Origin: Pinus tabuliformis
Lineage: Eukaryota; Streptophyta; Pinopsida; Pinales; Pinaceae
NCBI GenBank assembly: GCA_031772625.1
Contig: CM062805.1
Location: 513,774,102-513,838,101, forward strand
Direction of reading: 5' to 3'
DNA: 64,000 nt
The position numbers were made by a program, and so were the translations under genes. Shown one piece after another: positions 52,368-62,139 of the stretch. The stretch's first letter is position 1; each line of letters begins with the position of its first letter. The notes under the pieces were generated by a model. It searched no databases. It was not told where the DNA came from and worked only from the letters and a program-made list of their open reading frames with translations.

Positions 52368-53932
52368 TGTTGGCAGTATGATTCTGGTATGGCTCTATGT
52401 TACAGGTGTTGTACTTGATGGCAACTCTCTTAAGTGGCAATGCTCTATTCAGGCTCTCAAAATATGTTGGAAAATAAGAGGTACGCAGGTACACCGTACA
52501 AAAGCTGCGGACACGCAGGAATATCATAGATAAAGTGCGTACATACCCGCAGGTTACCCGTTCATGAGGTGCGTACCCCCAGTTCACTCACTTCAAGGCA
52601 GAGAAGCGCGCTCACGTGGGGTTTCTTATGTTTGGCCCATGGTATTTAGCCCACCGTTCTTGATTCTATGGTTTTGGCCCGTGGTATAGGATCTAATTTA
52701 GCCCTGGTTTGGATCCCTTGTATTGGTTATTGATGGTTTTGTCCCATGGTGTGGATAAGGGCTTGACTATAAATAGAGAAGGAGATCACTTTGCCTATGT
52801 ATCTTTGCAAATGGAATATCTTAAGATCTGAAATATTAGGTTATCGGTTTAAAAGCTTGATCTATATAAAAGTGAAGTTGAAAGTGAATCTATGAAGTGT
52901 GATCTCTCGGGCACATGATCAGATCTGGGCATCTGACTATCTGTGGTACACTGGTGGACTGCCAATTTTTCCCTAATCAGAGGTTCGCAGGTAATTAATT
53001 GTGCAAGTGCGGGGGTACGCAGAGCAGAGAAAGGCGCAGTGCATGGGTACGCACAGTAGAAGAAGGCGCAGTGCGTGGGTACGCACAGCAGAAGAAGGCA
53101 CAGTGCGTGGGTACGCAGCGTGATAGAAGGTTCAGGTGCGGAGGCATAGTAAAGATACGCGGCGCGACAGAAGCCGCAGGTACGGAGCTACAGTAGAGGT
53201 ACACGGCGCGATAGAAGCCGCAGGTGCGGAGCTACAGTATATGTACGCAGCGCAACAGAAGGTGCAAGTGCGTAGATACGCAGTGCAGCAAAAGGTTCTC
53301 TGCGGGTATACGCAGGGGAGCAGAAGGTGAAGTGCGGAGCCACGCAGGCCAGATAAATAAAAACTGCGGATCTATCTTAAAAACATTTGTTGATTATCTT
53401 TTATCTATTGCTGCAGAGTTCTGGGTTTATATTTCTGGTATTGTCTTTCTGTTTACAGCAGTTGGGTGACTCTTGGTTGATTGTATAAGGAGTTTGGGTA
53501 ATTTGCATGTACTTGATGATTATTTGATATTCTTGGATCCAGTTTGAAAATTTATGAAAAGTGGTCCTTGAAAGAAAAGAAGTAGGGGTTTGTAGCTCCC
53601 CTCCAAGAGAGACTGGAAAACGAGAGAGAGTTGTAGCTCTCTGCAGGTTGCAGCCTACATACTGGTAAAGGACTGCACCAGTACAAAGCCATTGTAAAAG
53701 GAGTTTCTAATTTGAAAGAAGATAGAGACATATTGCAGCAGGTGGTTTTCACCCACATTGGGTTTCCACCTTATATCTGGTGTTCTTTGGTGTGACTATC
53801 TGTTTTTCTTGTTCATGCTCATTATTTTATGGTAGTGACATGCAAAAATAATTCAAAGTATAAATAAGGAAGATTTATTAAAAGAACTTGATAATACTGA
53901 TTCACCCCCCCCTCTCAGTATTATTTCCAACA
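52368..53932 (+). repeat. Cop-1 3' LTR
   Basis: It runs from TGTTGGCAGTATG to TTTCCAACA, 1,565 bp, TATAAATA at 52768-52775, tandem array at 53016-53352. The 35-bp length difference from the 5' LTR is one array unit plus three C in the terminal C run. Confidence 0.95.
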
Positions 53933-53937
53933 CTTTA

Positions 53938-54281
53938 TGTTTATGATATTCATGTTGGAATTCATATGTGAATGGTTGTTTAAATTTCATAACTAACTAC
54001 CTTTCTTTATAACATGAAGATGGTTTCTTTATAAGGTTTTGTCCATATGCTGCTGTGTTCTCCGGAATTGGTTGTTTTGCAGGACAAAGGAACAAGAGGA
54101 ACTTGAAGAAGGGTTTCGACCCTAAAGGACCTTCTCAAACGTAGGACCTAAGACACCCCCTTATCATAGAATTTTCTTATAATAGATTAATGGTTGTGTG
54201 AATGTGTGTTTCTCTGTATAGACAACTTTCAGTCTGCTAGGGTTTCAACCCAAAAACCCTAGGGGAACATTTCCCTTAACA
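53938..54281 (+). repeat. Tat-1 3' LTR, right part
   Basis: It continues from 45505, matching 39814-40157, and ends CCCTTAACA followed by the TTGAG target duplication. Confidence 0.93.
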
Positions 54282-54725
54282 TTGAGTGCCCTCATAAGGA
54301 GGAGATGTGAGATTCCAAAGGAATATTTTGTTTGAGTTGGGAATTTTTACAAAGATATAAGTGATATTTGTACCATAATGAATCATTTTTCCAGATAAAT
54401 GTATCATATGTATTTTGTTCTTGCCGCAACTTTTGAATGAGTGTCCACACATTTTAATTCTTTCATTCATCCCTTATTTTAGTTATCCAATTAGGTTGGA
54501 TAATAGAAATGGAACAGAGCAATGATTCCACATCCTCATCCTTTCGTGAAAGTACATCTGCAACACCATTTAGCTTCCCCTTTTTGTAGATAATTTCAAA
54601 GTCATAACCCAAAATCTTGGTGACCCATCTTTTCTGCTCTTCTAAAGATATCTTTGTTCTAAAAATTATTTAAGACTATCATTATCTGTTTTTACCTTGA
54701 AGTGTCTTCCCATTAGGTAAGGTCG
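54282..54725 (-). pseudogene. Chr-3 RNase H end and integrase zinc finger start
   Basis: A decayed stretch. Near 54282-54300 the minus strand encodes the beginning of the integrase finger, continued beyond Tat-1 at 39147. Stops in all frames; a GRHFKVKTDNDSLK-like RNase H motif is visible near 54690-54720. Confidence 0.65.
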
Positions 54726-55942
54726 TCATTTCTTAGGTGCATGTATTATTTCCAACGTTTCCTTCTCGTAAATAGCTTTGTGTAAATACTTTCCTGTGAT
54801 TGGATGACTTTCGAAAGAAATGGGTCTTTTTTCTTGCATTAAAACAACACCAATTTCGTTTCCTGAGACACCACATTCCACAATAAAGGTTTTTGTGAAG
54901 TCTGGCATAGCTAAGACTGGTGCTTGGCACATTGCCTCTTTAAGATGTTCAAAGGCCTTCATTGCTTCTGGAGTCCAAGAAAATGCATCTTTCTTCAATA
55001 ATGTTGTTAGAGGTGCTGCTATTCTCCCATAATTCTTAACAATCTTGTGATAATAGCCTATCAACGCAAGAAATCCTCGCAGTTTTTTTATGTATGTGGG
55101 GATTTTCCATTCCTTAATGGCTTTAATTTTTCTATGGTCTACCTTAACACCTTCATGAGATATAATATGACCCAAATATTCCACCTCTTGTACTCCAAAG
55201 AAACATTTGGAGGATTTTGCATATAATTGTTTCTCCTCCAATAGTTTGAGCACTTTGTCAACATGTTGAACATGATCCTTCATAGACTTCTTGTAGATTA
55301 GAATATCATCAAAAAATAATAACACAAATTTTCTAAGGAAGGGTTTGAAAATGAAATTAATCAAACCTTGAAATGTGGAAGGTGCATTGGTAAGGCCAAA
55401 AGGCATGACCAAAATTCATAATGACCCTCATGAGTTCTAAATGTTTTTTTTGGAATGTCTTCAGTCTTCATTTTGATTTGATGATATCCTAAATGAAGGT
55501 CCAACTTGGTGAAGTAAATTGTTCTATGCAATTCATATAATTATTCATCAATGACAGGAATGGGAAATTTATCTTTAATGGTGATCTTGTTTAGCTCCTT
55601 ATAATCTGGATACATATGCCATGATCCATCCTTCTTGTGCAACAATACTACTGGAGTAGAGAAATAACTTTGACTAGGTTGAACTATACCGACCTCTAGC
55701 ATTTCTACAACCATACATTCAATTTCACTCTTTTGGGCATAGTGATATTTGTAAGGCCAAATGTTTGGAGCAACACTTCCTGGAATCAAGTAAATAACAT
55801 GATCAAAAACATGAATAAGTGGGAGGCCTTTGGGAGTCTCAAATACCTTGGAATGATTGTCCACGTATTTTGGATATCTCAAGAAATAGATGATTTCAAT
55901 GTTTGAACCTTTAGTGAGCATAATTTTGAAATTGTTCCCCAT
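54726..55942 (-). pseudogene. Chr-3 protease end, reverse transcriptase and RNase H
   Basis: From 55942 downward: a degenerate pre-RT region, then VAPNIWPYKYHYAQKSEIE, SYFSTPVVLLHKKDGSWHM and DYKELNKITIKDKFPIPVID. A stop near 55541 and a frameshift near 55412 follow. The next segment has [37 protein letters not shown] (both catalytic Asp kept), YLGHIISHEGVKVDHRKIKAI, LRGFLALIGYYHKIVKNYG and the RNase H start TFIVECGVSGNEIGVVL, where the first catalytic Asp (usually ETDAS) is Cys. It is inactive. Confidence 0.9.
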
Positions 55943-56490
55943 TTCTCTTTCTTCAAAATCTTTGTCATGCCATTAGAGCTAATTATCTTCCCTGGTTTCC
56001 CTGTGTTACCCCTTAATTTAATCCTTTCCTTCCCAAAAACATTTCATGAAAAGGTTCTTGAAAATTAAAAGTTATTGTCCCCAATAATTGTAACCATTGG
56101 ACTCCTAGTATAAAATAAACACCACCTATTGGAATGGAAATCATTCAACTATTAAATACATATTACCCCATGGTTAGCATGATATTATGGCACTTTCAAC
56201 AACAATATATACTTCCTCCATTTGCAACCATCACTTAACACTCTGGTGCTAGATATAGAAAGTATTTTAATTCCTTAGATATCTTACAATGGATAAAATT
56301 ATGAGTACTACCTATTAAATCAACATTATTACCTTTTCCTTATTGATATATCCTTCTATCATGAGAGTTTGAGGAGTGTTAATTCCTGCCAATGCATTAC
56401 AAGATATGGTTGGATTCATTTATTCTTTCTCTTGGGTTGGTTCCTGGTGTATATCCTCTTCTTTATTGTTTCTTGTTCGTTTTCTTCCTC
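55943..56490 (-). pseudogene. Chr-3 protease region (decayed)
   Basis: About 550 bp between gag and RT where the protease should lie. Stops interrupt all minus-strand frames and I cannot point to an intact active site. Confidence 0.5.
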
Positions 56491-57491
56491 CTATTCACAA
56501 TCCATGTAAAATAATTTCTTCTCGGCACACTTATGACCTTTAGTGTATTTTCTATCATAGCTATAACAAATCAGTTTTTCTCTTTTTTCCTCCAATTCTT
56601 GTGGTGTCAACCTTATAGGTTGTGGAAGGCTAGAAGCAACAACACTTCCCTCTTTATAGTTGTGAGTGGTATACTTCCTTGTTTCCATAATTTTACTTTC
56701 AATTTTTATTGCCACCTTGAATGCCTTCTCCAATAAATCAGTTTCCCAAAAGTGAACCTCATGTTGGATTTTATCCTTTAAATTTCCTATGAAGACATCA
56801 ATCCTATGCTCTTATGGACATTCATTTACCTTTATATTCAATCTTTGGAAGTCCTTAATGTGCTCCACCATTGAACCCTTTTGTTTGAGATTTATCAATT
56901 GGGTAAAGAAGGTATTTCTCTTTGTATCTTCATAATGTGCTATGAGTTATTCCACAAAATTGTCTAAGTGACAATTGAATTACGAAAACAAAGCCATCGA
57001 TACCAGATAAATTGATTTTTTTCTAAACATAAAGATGCAATGCGTACCTTTGGTGTGTTTGACACATTATGTAGATCAAATAATTGTTCCATCTGTAGTA
57101 TCCATGTTACCGGATCCTTGTCATCTAACTTCCTCATATCAATATTTGGAATGTGGTTAGTCTTAAACCCACTATTCCTTTTATCCTCATAATGATTTTC
57201 ATGGAGTAACTTGTCACCACCAAGAGGCATTTTTTGTAGCAACTTTGTTAAACCCTCCTTCAAATATTCCAGGTCCCTTTTCATTTCTGTTTTTAAACCA
57301 TCCTTCAAACCTTCCATCTTAACATTTATGTCATCCTTCAAATATCCCTTGTCTTCTTTTAAACGATTCTTCAATCCATCCATCTTAGCTTCCATTTCTT
57401 TTTTTTTTAATAGTTGCGAGAGCGAAATTTGTTGCGCTTGGTCTCATAATTTTGGTATATCATGTTGTTTTTCTTCCTCTTCTTCATGCAT
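56491..57491 (-). pseudogene. gag: Chr-3 gag
   Basis: The minus-strand frame starts MHEEEEKQHDIPKL at 57491, 13 bp from the Chr-4 insertion; a TGA follows. The N-terminal region is a repetitive amphipathic helix (LKNRLKEDKGYLKDDI, MEGLKDGLKTEMKRDLEYL). The capsid part has IPNIDMRKLDDKDPVTWILQ and MEQLFDLHNV, then stops and frameshifts at 56964-56740. The C-terminus keeps a chromovirus knuckle CYSYDRKYTKGHKC in which the second Cys has become Tyr. Confidence 0.82.
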
Positions 57492-57504
57492 GATAATATA
57501 ACTT

Positions 57505-57841
57505 TGTTAGGTCCCTATAATAAAAGTGCATTCCCTTATTATTATTGTCATTGTAGCCCCTTATTATTATTTTTGTGCTCATGTTGTCCCCATACTGTTA
57601 TTATTGTGCCCCATAGAAGCCCACTATTGTTATCGTTGTGCCCTTACATTAATATTGTTATGTCAGTGTTGATTATATTGTGACCCCTTAGACTCCTATA
57701 TATAGAAAGGAGTACTTTCCATTTGTATCATTGAAGAAATGTTCATTTTTGTAATGTAAAGGAGGTTTCCCCCTCGAAGGCACTACTTTTGAATTCATTG
57801 GTCTATCTCTTTCTTCTATTTTGTGAGCAAGTTGCATAACA
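57505..57841 (+). repeat. Chr-4 5' LTR
   Basis: It starts TGTTAGGTCCC and ends GCATAACA, 337 bp, with TATATATA at 57697-57704. AACTT (57500-57504) precedes it. It belongs to the same family as the LTRs at 732-1064 and 37550-37874. Confidence 0.9.
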
Positions 57842-57843
57842 AT

Positions 57844-57855
57844 TGGTATCAGAGC
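57844..57855 (+). other. Chr-4 primer binding site (initiator tRNA-Met)
   Basis: TGGTATCAGAGC, an exact match, lies two bases after the LTR. Confidence 0.92.
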
Positions 57856-58526
57856 TTTGGATTTTAGGATTTCACTGCTTCAAATAGGTCATCATGGAAT
57901 CTTTGCTATAACATTTTTTCTACGAATTTTCAGAAGATGAAATTAAAACCCATTTGAGCCGAAATCGTGATGAACTTTGTGACTGAATTTCCGATCTTGC
58001 CTCACTATATTTTCGGAGATACGAACTGAGGAAGTTATGATTTTTGCAGGCTCCTGAATTTAATCTCAAACAGGTCACCCTTGAATAATCATCATAAATT
58101 TCTCTCTGAGCATCAGATTAAAATTTCATAAAAAGAGATAGAAAGAGAATGAGTTGTAGTTTTGAGGGTATCATTTTCAGAACAGAAGGTCGAAACAATG
58201 ACACATGGCACGTTGGACAAGTTTTCTCTACTGAACTAATATATAATTTGGTCATCACAGGAGATTGGGCATAACGCTTTCTTGGGGAATCCAATTGCAA
58301 TCATACTTGTGGGGCTGGAATGAGGACTCAGAGGGCTATCATAGGCTGAAATTGAAAAATTTGGAGATCCAAAATTACAGAGTTACAGGCATTTCAAGAT
58401 CGAGCTCATACAAAGAAGGAAAAAAAAGGGTGTAGGTTTTTTTAAATTTTAAATAAAGTATTTTGAAGTGATTCAAAGGGAATTGTGAAGCATAATTATC
58501 ATTGATTAATGACCCGAAGAAATAAA
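57856..58526 (+). other. Chr-4 leader
   Basis: About 670 bp of untranslated leader with no recognisable gene. Confidence 0.6.
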
Positions 58527-58625
58527 ATGGAAACAGCTAGTAAGAAACCTAAAATCTCTACTATGACACATGAAGAAGAGGAAGAAATGCGACATGATAT
58601 ATAAAAATTACAAGACCAAGTGTGT
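58527..58625 (+). pseudogene. gag: Chr-4 gag start, truncated by Tat-2
   Basis: It reads METASKKPKISTMTHEEEEE, then TAA (expected Gln), then KLQDQV, and breaks at 58625. The EEEEE...HDI segment matches the start of Chr-3 gag on the opposite strand. The rest of Chr-4 lies beyond Tat-2, outside the window. Confidence 0.8.
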
Positions 58626-59663
58626 TGTTGGGAAAAGTATCCAATTCGGAATGGCCCTATCCCACTCTAAGGTGTGATAATACCTTAGCAACAAACAAGG
58701 TAAACTAATTGAGTATTCTTCTTTATGAGATGTAAATGAGGAAGAAGGATGTAACTAACCTGTGTCTTCCGCTAGTTTGTCGATCCAAATCACTCCTCTC
58801 TTCAGTAGCTCCCAGCTTCTTGCTCCTTCACCAGCCCAGCTTCACCGAATTCCTGCAAGATTACAAGAGAGAGAAACTACACAAAGATATAGATATACAT
58901 TCATAAAAAGCTCAAGATCAGATTAAGCTAAATATGTAAGCATAACAAAACATCATTGGTACACATCATGTAGGAGAAACTCAAATAGTTTATTGATAGA
59001 ATAAGAAAGTCCAAGAGGAGATACAACCAAGTGAGTTCCGATCCAGCATCTACCTCCCAGCAAAGGAATCCCTTCCTCTCCTCCAACAAAGCATAAATCA
59101 CCCAATGTACTAATCTCAATCTCAAACCAACAGCAATTCTCTGCAAAGTACAAAATTCCAGCCTCTTGAACCTCTGGGTGAGAGATCCATATATAGATGT
59201 AAGCAGAGAGGATGAGTCAGCTTATGTTTTGACTTGTGGCTTCTCTCTGTCAGTTCTTTCTTCCACTTGGAGGTTGAGAGCCTCTTACTCATCACTAGTC
59301 GAATTCATTGAGGCAAGTGTCATTGGAAAAGATTCTGGAAGCTTCCAGGGTCTTTCCACCTCGTTGAATGAGTTTGCCATTTGTCATTTCCCGCTCAGCG
59401 CACCCTGGTAGTGCTTCCACCTGCGTTGCAATGCACCTAGCCAGTGTAGTCTCTGCATTTCAACGCAGGCAGCTAGTGGAGCCTCTGAATTGATCCTGAA
59501 TTGATTGTTTCTGAGTGGTTTTTGGTGGAGAACTTCTGGGAGAAGTTGTCATTGGTTGACCTTGTTCCTTTAGGAGCTGTAACAACATCTTTAGGGACTT
59601 TGGATCCCTTGAATTATGGACATTTCATGCTTATAGCTGTAAGGCACAAAAATTTCTATAACA
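58626..59663 (-). repeat. Tat-2 3' LTR
   Basis: Plus-strand reading TGTTGGGAAAAG...TTCTATAACA gives TG...CA on the minus strand, about 1,038 bp. TATATATGG on the minus strand at 59188-59196 is a plausible TATA box. There is only one copy in the window, so the ends are inferred from TG/CA and the adjacent purine tract. Confidence 0.75.
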
Positions 59664-59677
59664 GTTGCCCCCTAAAG
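59664..59677 (-). other. Tat-2 polypurine tract
   Basis: The minus strand reads CTTTAGGGGGCAAC directly before the LTR start. Confidence 0.75.
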
Positions 59678-62139
59678 TATGAGGCCGTTTATCGGGTGAA
59701 ATGCTTTATTAGGAGGATCTGAAGTTCTTCCAATGCTGGGAGGAGACCTGTAATAAGATACAATACAATACATTATTTTTCATACTGTTTTCATGATCTA
59801 GCTGAGGCGGGCATTCCCATGCTCAGCTTTATAAATTCATTTTGATGTACATAGGACAGACAACCGTCTGATGGTAGACTGATGATTTTGATGAAATCAT
59901 CATCCTTTTGGTAGGATGATTATCTGTGCTGCAATGTTGTACATGTCAATGTCTTTATTTTTCCTGAATATATATCGCAGCCCGGATGGATGAAACTAGA
60001 TCCGGGGTCTTCAATCTCGTCCGATCTTCACTCTAAGTACAAGTCGATCCATGTGAGAAATGTTCTGAAGTCGAACATGGAAAGACATCGCTTGATTACC
60101 GGTCAATGATGAAAACCGTTAACAAGCGCGAGAGGAATCGCCGATAATGATAATGACCCTCAAGGTACTGCAGTACAATTCACGTGGTGTGAATAAAGGA
60201 CTTGGCGTCGAACACCATGCAAAATCTTTCGGTCGAAGGTCATTGATGTATACCTGTCGCCGGAAGTGAGAAACTTGCCATTGAGGCATGCAAGCTTCAA
60301 AGTACTGAAGGGGTTGTTCCTAGATCAACTTCTTGGATAATGAGCTGATGTCGACAAGAAGCGATCCGTCAAAGGAGGGCCTTGATGTATCCCACATCAG
60401 TGACACAGAACGGAGCAAATGATTTTGATGGAGGTGAAAACGATCTGATGATATACGGTTCAGGGTGGCGGTCATGAAAGAATGAAGGATAATGTATGGT
60501 AGTGGATGGGACACGGTTGGCTTCTCTGGATGACTTCTCTTGAACATATCGGCGACACTTATGTGATGGATTTGTAGCATTTACCCCAAAGATGGATGGT
60601 ATGGCGAGACCATGGCGATGTGACCGGTGAATGAAACAACCCAACCCGACTCAGGCACAGAGTGGAAGTGTCATGTTCAAGAGCGACTTGCTACCAATAA
60701 AGTTCTTTGAGTTTCTTCCCAATCTTTCCCCAGTCATTGCTGACCAGTACCTCTTTATTTTTGTCAAACTTGAGGAGGATAACATATGCTTGTTCTATAA
60801 TTTGCCCTTCGGGCAAACCCATCACTATGTTTTAACGAGCCTAGCGATAGTGAAACTCGTTCTCGTCTAAAGACAAGTTTGTCGCTATTAATGTTTTTAA
60901 CGAGTCTAACGACAAAGATAACTCGGTCCTTTTCATTTTTAGAGAGTCTAAAAAGGTACGTAAAGTCAACTCCGAAAGTCCTTTTTCGTCATCTAATCCT
61001 TTAAGTCCGAAAAAGTATAAAACAATACAGAAGGGATGAATTTTCGATAGTTTTAACAAGCCGAACAAAACAAGCGCTCGATCTTTTTGTGCAATAATCC
61101 CTCAGGTCCAAAAAGATTAAAATCTAGAGGAGGGATAGCACTTCCGGTCGCTTTCACGAGCTGGAAGGCCAAAACTCGGCAATCTTTTCATATTTTACGA
61201 GTCAGATGAAAAGAGCTTAAAGAAGACTCGTCATTTGAGGAACGAGTGATAAAACGGGTTAGCAGTTGATTCCAGGTAAGGGTTGGAATTTTCCAATCAC
61301 GACAGTGTCACAAGGATGGCTAGTGAAATCACTCTTCGCAGCTGTTCCTCAAAATGGGTAAACAATCAATATGGAGGTGAATGATCAGCCAATGGAAAAG
61401 TGGAGGTGACGGTGCAAACACGACCAAGGCTTTAATGGCTGATAATGTTACATTCACGTTGGTTATTTACCGGAGGGTAGTTCATTTTTTAACGAGCTTA
61501 AACGCAGAAAAACACTGCTCGGTTTTATGTTTATTTTTTAACGAGCATGAACTATGTGCTAAAACTGCTCGATTTTCCAGTCATATGATAAGAATGTCTC
61601 ATGTAAGATGCCATTTTTTATGGAGCTTGCGCCTTACAAAGCTTTGCCCCGCATCCTTTCGTTATGCAAGTTCGGGAACGACTAATCCTACGAGTTTAAA
61701 GGGTTAGACCTACGGGTTTAAAGGGAGGACCTAAAAATTTAAAAAATAAATAGCCGCCCCTTGCTTGCACTCCAAAAGGTTTGCATGCCCCCAGGTATAA
61801 AACAGAGTTTCAAGGTTACCTCTACTTCACTTCCACCAAAACAATTGTTTTACCGAGAGAGGCCTACCTCTTTCAGGTCACCCAAAGATTGTTCTGTTAA
61901 TCTTTCAAACAAAACACTTCTTCGGCGATGTCTACCGAGATAAACAAAGGTGAGTGACAACGAGCACCAAACACATAACTTTGACAAAAGAATCTTATTC
62001 TAGAACAACCCCTCTTCCAATCACGGACGGGGTACGGACTAGTCATATTCTCCCGCGGAAACCTACCCTATACTCAAAGTTTTCCTGCCGAAGCAAACCA
62101 GGACGCATGCCCCCTGGGTTCTAGTCATATCCTTCTGAA
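59678..62139 (-). other. Tat-2 noncoding 3' region with stem-loop array
   Basis: No recognisable gene occurs in 2.46 kb. A perfect hairpin TTTGCCC-TTC-GGGCAAA lies at 60801-60817. From 60830 to 61580 a recurring unit TTTTTAACGAG...CTCG repeats at least seven times (see the repeat entry). Between 59750 and 60600 I see nothing I can name. Confidence 0.7.
60830..61580. repeat. Degenerate CGAG...CTCG stem-loop units in Tat-2
   Basis: Units begin with TTTTAACGAG (or TTTTACGAG) and close 13-25 bases later with CTCG. Starts of the CGAG element are at 60836, 60901, 61157, 61198, 61493 and 61542, with weaker units near 60944 and 61058. A further unit lies in the leader at 63858-63881. Each gives a 4-6 bp stem, while the internal sequence is not conserved. 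Confidence 0.7.

Larger units (their letters stand above)
45506..53932 (+). mobile_element. Cop-1: near-complete Ty1/copia retrotransposon
   Basis: This 8,427-bp element is flanked by CTTTA (45501-45505 and 53933-53937) in the Tat-1 3' LTR; the empty site is preserved in the other Tat-1 LTR. The order is LTR, tRNA-Met primer site, gag, PR, IN, RT, RH, multiple purine tracts, LTR. It resembles Sirevirus/Tork-like elements in its Gag type and AGGGGGAG tracts, but I cannot assign the lineage firmly. Six in-frame stops, one frameshift and a damaged RT catalytic motif make it inactive. LTRs differ by about 3% by eye. Confidence 0.94.
39148..54281 (+). mobile_element. Tat-1: Ogre/Tat-like gag-only retrotransposon, split by Cop-1
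   Basis: It is flanked by TTGAG (39143-39147, 54282-54286) in the Chr-3 integrase. LTRs are about 1,010 bp; the second is cut by Cop-1. The primer site matches tRNA-Arg, as in Ogre/Tat elements. The internal region has a 2-kb leader and gag, then ends abruptly at the start of protease and joins the 3' LTR, so pol is missing. Length without Cop-1 is about 6.7 kb. Its movement would have required proteins from a complete relative. Confidence 0.9.
37550..57504 (-). mobile_element. Chr-3: minus-strand chromovirus split by Tat-1 and Chr-4
   Basis: A Ty3 chromovirus of the same family as Chr-1 and Chr-4. Read on the minus strand: gag (57491-56491), protease/RT (to 54726), RNase H (to 54282), then the 15-kb Tat-1 insertion, integrase (39147-38310), chromodomain and 3' LTR (to 37550). 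The integrase zinc-finger reading continues across TTGAG at 54282-54286 and 39143-39147, proving that the two halves were one element. Its 5' LTR and leader lie beyond Chr-4 and Tat-2, outside the window. Confidence 0.9.

Noticed and set aside
58928-59411. Short open frames on both strands in 58928-59411
   Set aside because: They lie inside the Tat-2 LTR and have no motif.
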